Shown piece after piece: positions 4,208-5,140 of a DNA stretch of 5,140 bases; the first letter of the stretch is position 1; each line of letters begins with the position of its first letter. The notes under the pieces were generated by a model. It was given only the letters and a program-made list of their open reading frames with translations, searched no databases and was not told the DNA's origin. Made by a program: the position numbers and the translations under genes. Source of the DNA: Deltaproteobacteria bacterium (lineage in GTDB: Bacteria > Desulfobacterota > Desulfobacteria > Desulfobacterales > JAUVGT01); the NCBI GenBank assembly GCA_030593645.1, contig JAUVGT010000361.1:1-5140 (forward strand). The letters are read 5' to 3'.

Positions 4208-5140
4208 ATGAAAATTTCAAAAAAACGGTTAAACATTTTGGTAAAGGATGAAATAGAAAAGTTATTTGGATTCCCTCAATTTACACATAAAGATCGTTTA
4301 ATCTATTTTTCTCTCAACCAAATGGAAAAAGAGGTAGCTTACAGTCATCGCTCATTACGAGCAAAAATTAATTTCATTCTTCAATTGGGTTTTTTCAAGG
4401 CAAAGAATATGTTCTTCATGTTTGATTTCAGCACAGTAAGAGAAGATGTCCAGCATATTCTCATTCAATATTTTCCTGAAAACAATGAAATCCCTGCAGA
4501 TGATGTTCCCCAAAGGACCCACGTTTCCATCCAGAAAAGAATTTTAGATTTATTTGGGTACCGTTTGTGCGACCAGCCAGCAAAAGAGATTTTACAAATA
4601 AAGGCCATTCAATTGGTAAAGGTATGCACCAAGCCTATTTACATATTTAAAGAGTTGCTCAATTACCTCGAAAACCAGAAAATTGTTTTACCAGGTTACT
4701 CCTTTCTACAGGAGGAGGTTATTGGCAAAGCTTTGACAAATGAACGATCCCGTTTGGAATCAGCTATCAAAGAAAAAATTACACCGGAAATAAAAGCGTT
4801 ATTAAAAAGCTTGCTGAAAACTGAAAATGATCTTTATGAATTAACTGTTTTGAAAAAGGAACCAAAAGATTTCAGCTACAAGGAGATGTCCCTTGAAATT
4901 AATAAATGCATAACCGTGAAACCATTATTCACGTTTGCATGTCGATTCTTGACAGATCTTGAGATATCCAATGAGAATATCAAGTATTACGCTTCTCTGG
5001 TGGATTATTACACCATCTACAAATTAAACCGGATGAGCACCGACATTGTTTCTGTTTATCTGCTCTGCTTCGTGCACAACCGATATCAACGCATTAAGGA
5101 TAACCTGATAAACTGCCTCATCAGCCTTGTTCGTAAATAT
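4208..5140 (+). CDS. tnpA: Tn3-family transposase, N-terminal part (cut by window end)
   Basis: Transposase that would recognise the terminal inverted repeats and carry out replicative transposition to a cointegrate. The first 311 residues are open with no stop and run off the right edge; whole Tn3-family TnpA proteins are about 950-1000 residues, so roughly two thirds, including the DDE catalytic residues, are not visible. The visible part matches the DUF4158-type N-terminal DNA-binding region: LFGFPQFTHKDRLIYFSL (about 19-36), LRAKINFILQLGFFKAKNMF (about 50-69), and RTHVSIQKRILDLFGYR (about 103-119). A helical region follows with KIVLPGYSFLQEEVIGKA (about 158-175). Later NIKYYASLVDYYTIYKLNRM and YLLCFVHNRYQRIKDNLI (near 260-300) are typical of the stretch before the catalytic core. 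It is divergent from the decayed recombinase, as in Tn3 itself. The frame is intact as far as seen, unlike its neighbour. Confidence 0.85.
   Translation, partial: MKISKKRLNILVKDEIEKLFGFPQFTHKDRLIYFSLNQMEKEVAYSHRSLRAKINFILQLGFFKAKNMFFMFDFSTVREDVQHILIQYFPENNEIPADDVPQRTHVSIQKRILDLFGYRLCDQPAKEILQIKAIQLVKVCTKPIYIFKELLNYLENQKIVLPGYSFLQEEVIGKALTNERSRLESAIKEKITPEIKALLKSLLKTENDLYELTVLKKEPKDFSYKEMSLEINKCITVKPLFTFACRFLTDLEISNENIKYYASLVDYYTIYKLNRMSTDIVSVYLLCFVHNRYQRIKDNLINCLISLVRKY

Noticed and set aside
1..5140. CRISPR array, tRNA or rRNA genes
   Set aside because: No regularly spaced long repeats were seen, and no tRNA- or rRNA-like stretches were noticed on reading either strand.

Overview
The window looks like accessory, mobile-element DNA from a Gram-negative bacterium. 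The integrase, promoter-like sequences and moderate-to-low GC would suit a sulfate-reducing Desulfobacterota host, but that placement rests on general resemblance and is only a guess. Four mobile-element genes, one toxin-antitoxin pair and at least one decayed gene are packed into 5.1 kb, with no housekeeping gene.

Left part (1-1371): an integron integrase (IntI-type tyrosine recombinase) on the + strand with a candidate promoter, a strong ribosome binding site and an ATG at 99. The reading frame is broken by a -1 discontinuity in a run of eight A's at 144-151. All six catalytic residues and the IntI-specific insertion lie in the long second frame. Any cassette array would normally be left of position 1, outside the window. 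A 9-bp-stem hairpin (1347-1371) follows the gene.

Middle spacer (1372-1892): no intact gene. It holds a probable decayed minus-strand coding remnant (1372 to about 1676), a perfect 38-bp palindrome (1744-1781), 11-bp-spaced direct repeats (1782-1811), and a recombination-site-like or promoter region (1819-1886) abutting the next gene.

Central operon (1893-3514): an intact serine resolvase, a small acidic protein with an internally duplicated motif (putative VbhA-like antitoxin), and a Fic-domain protein with a canonical HPFREGNGR motif. Spacing is 15 bp and then a 1-bp overlap (TAATG), so the three are probably co-transcribed. This matches the known habit of Tn3-family transposons of carrying a toxin-antitoxin pair beside the resolvase gene.

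Right part (3417-5140): a second serine recombinase gene on the minus strand, of a different type and ruined by at least three frameshifts and two in-frame stops; then a 100-bp AT-rich divergent promoter region with palindromic repeats; then the first 311 codons of a Tn3-family transposase (DUF4158-type N-terminus) running off the right edge.

Interpretation: a Tn3-family transposon, or two overlapping ones, lying next to an integron integrase. The intact resolvase may serve the transposase, with the Fic pair as an addiction or stabilisation passenger, while the divergent recombinase next to tnpA is a dead original resolvase. This joint function is inferred from gene order.
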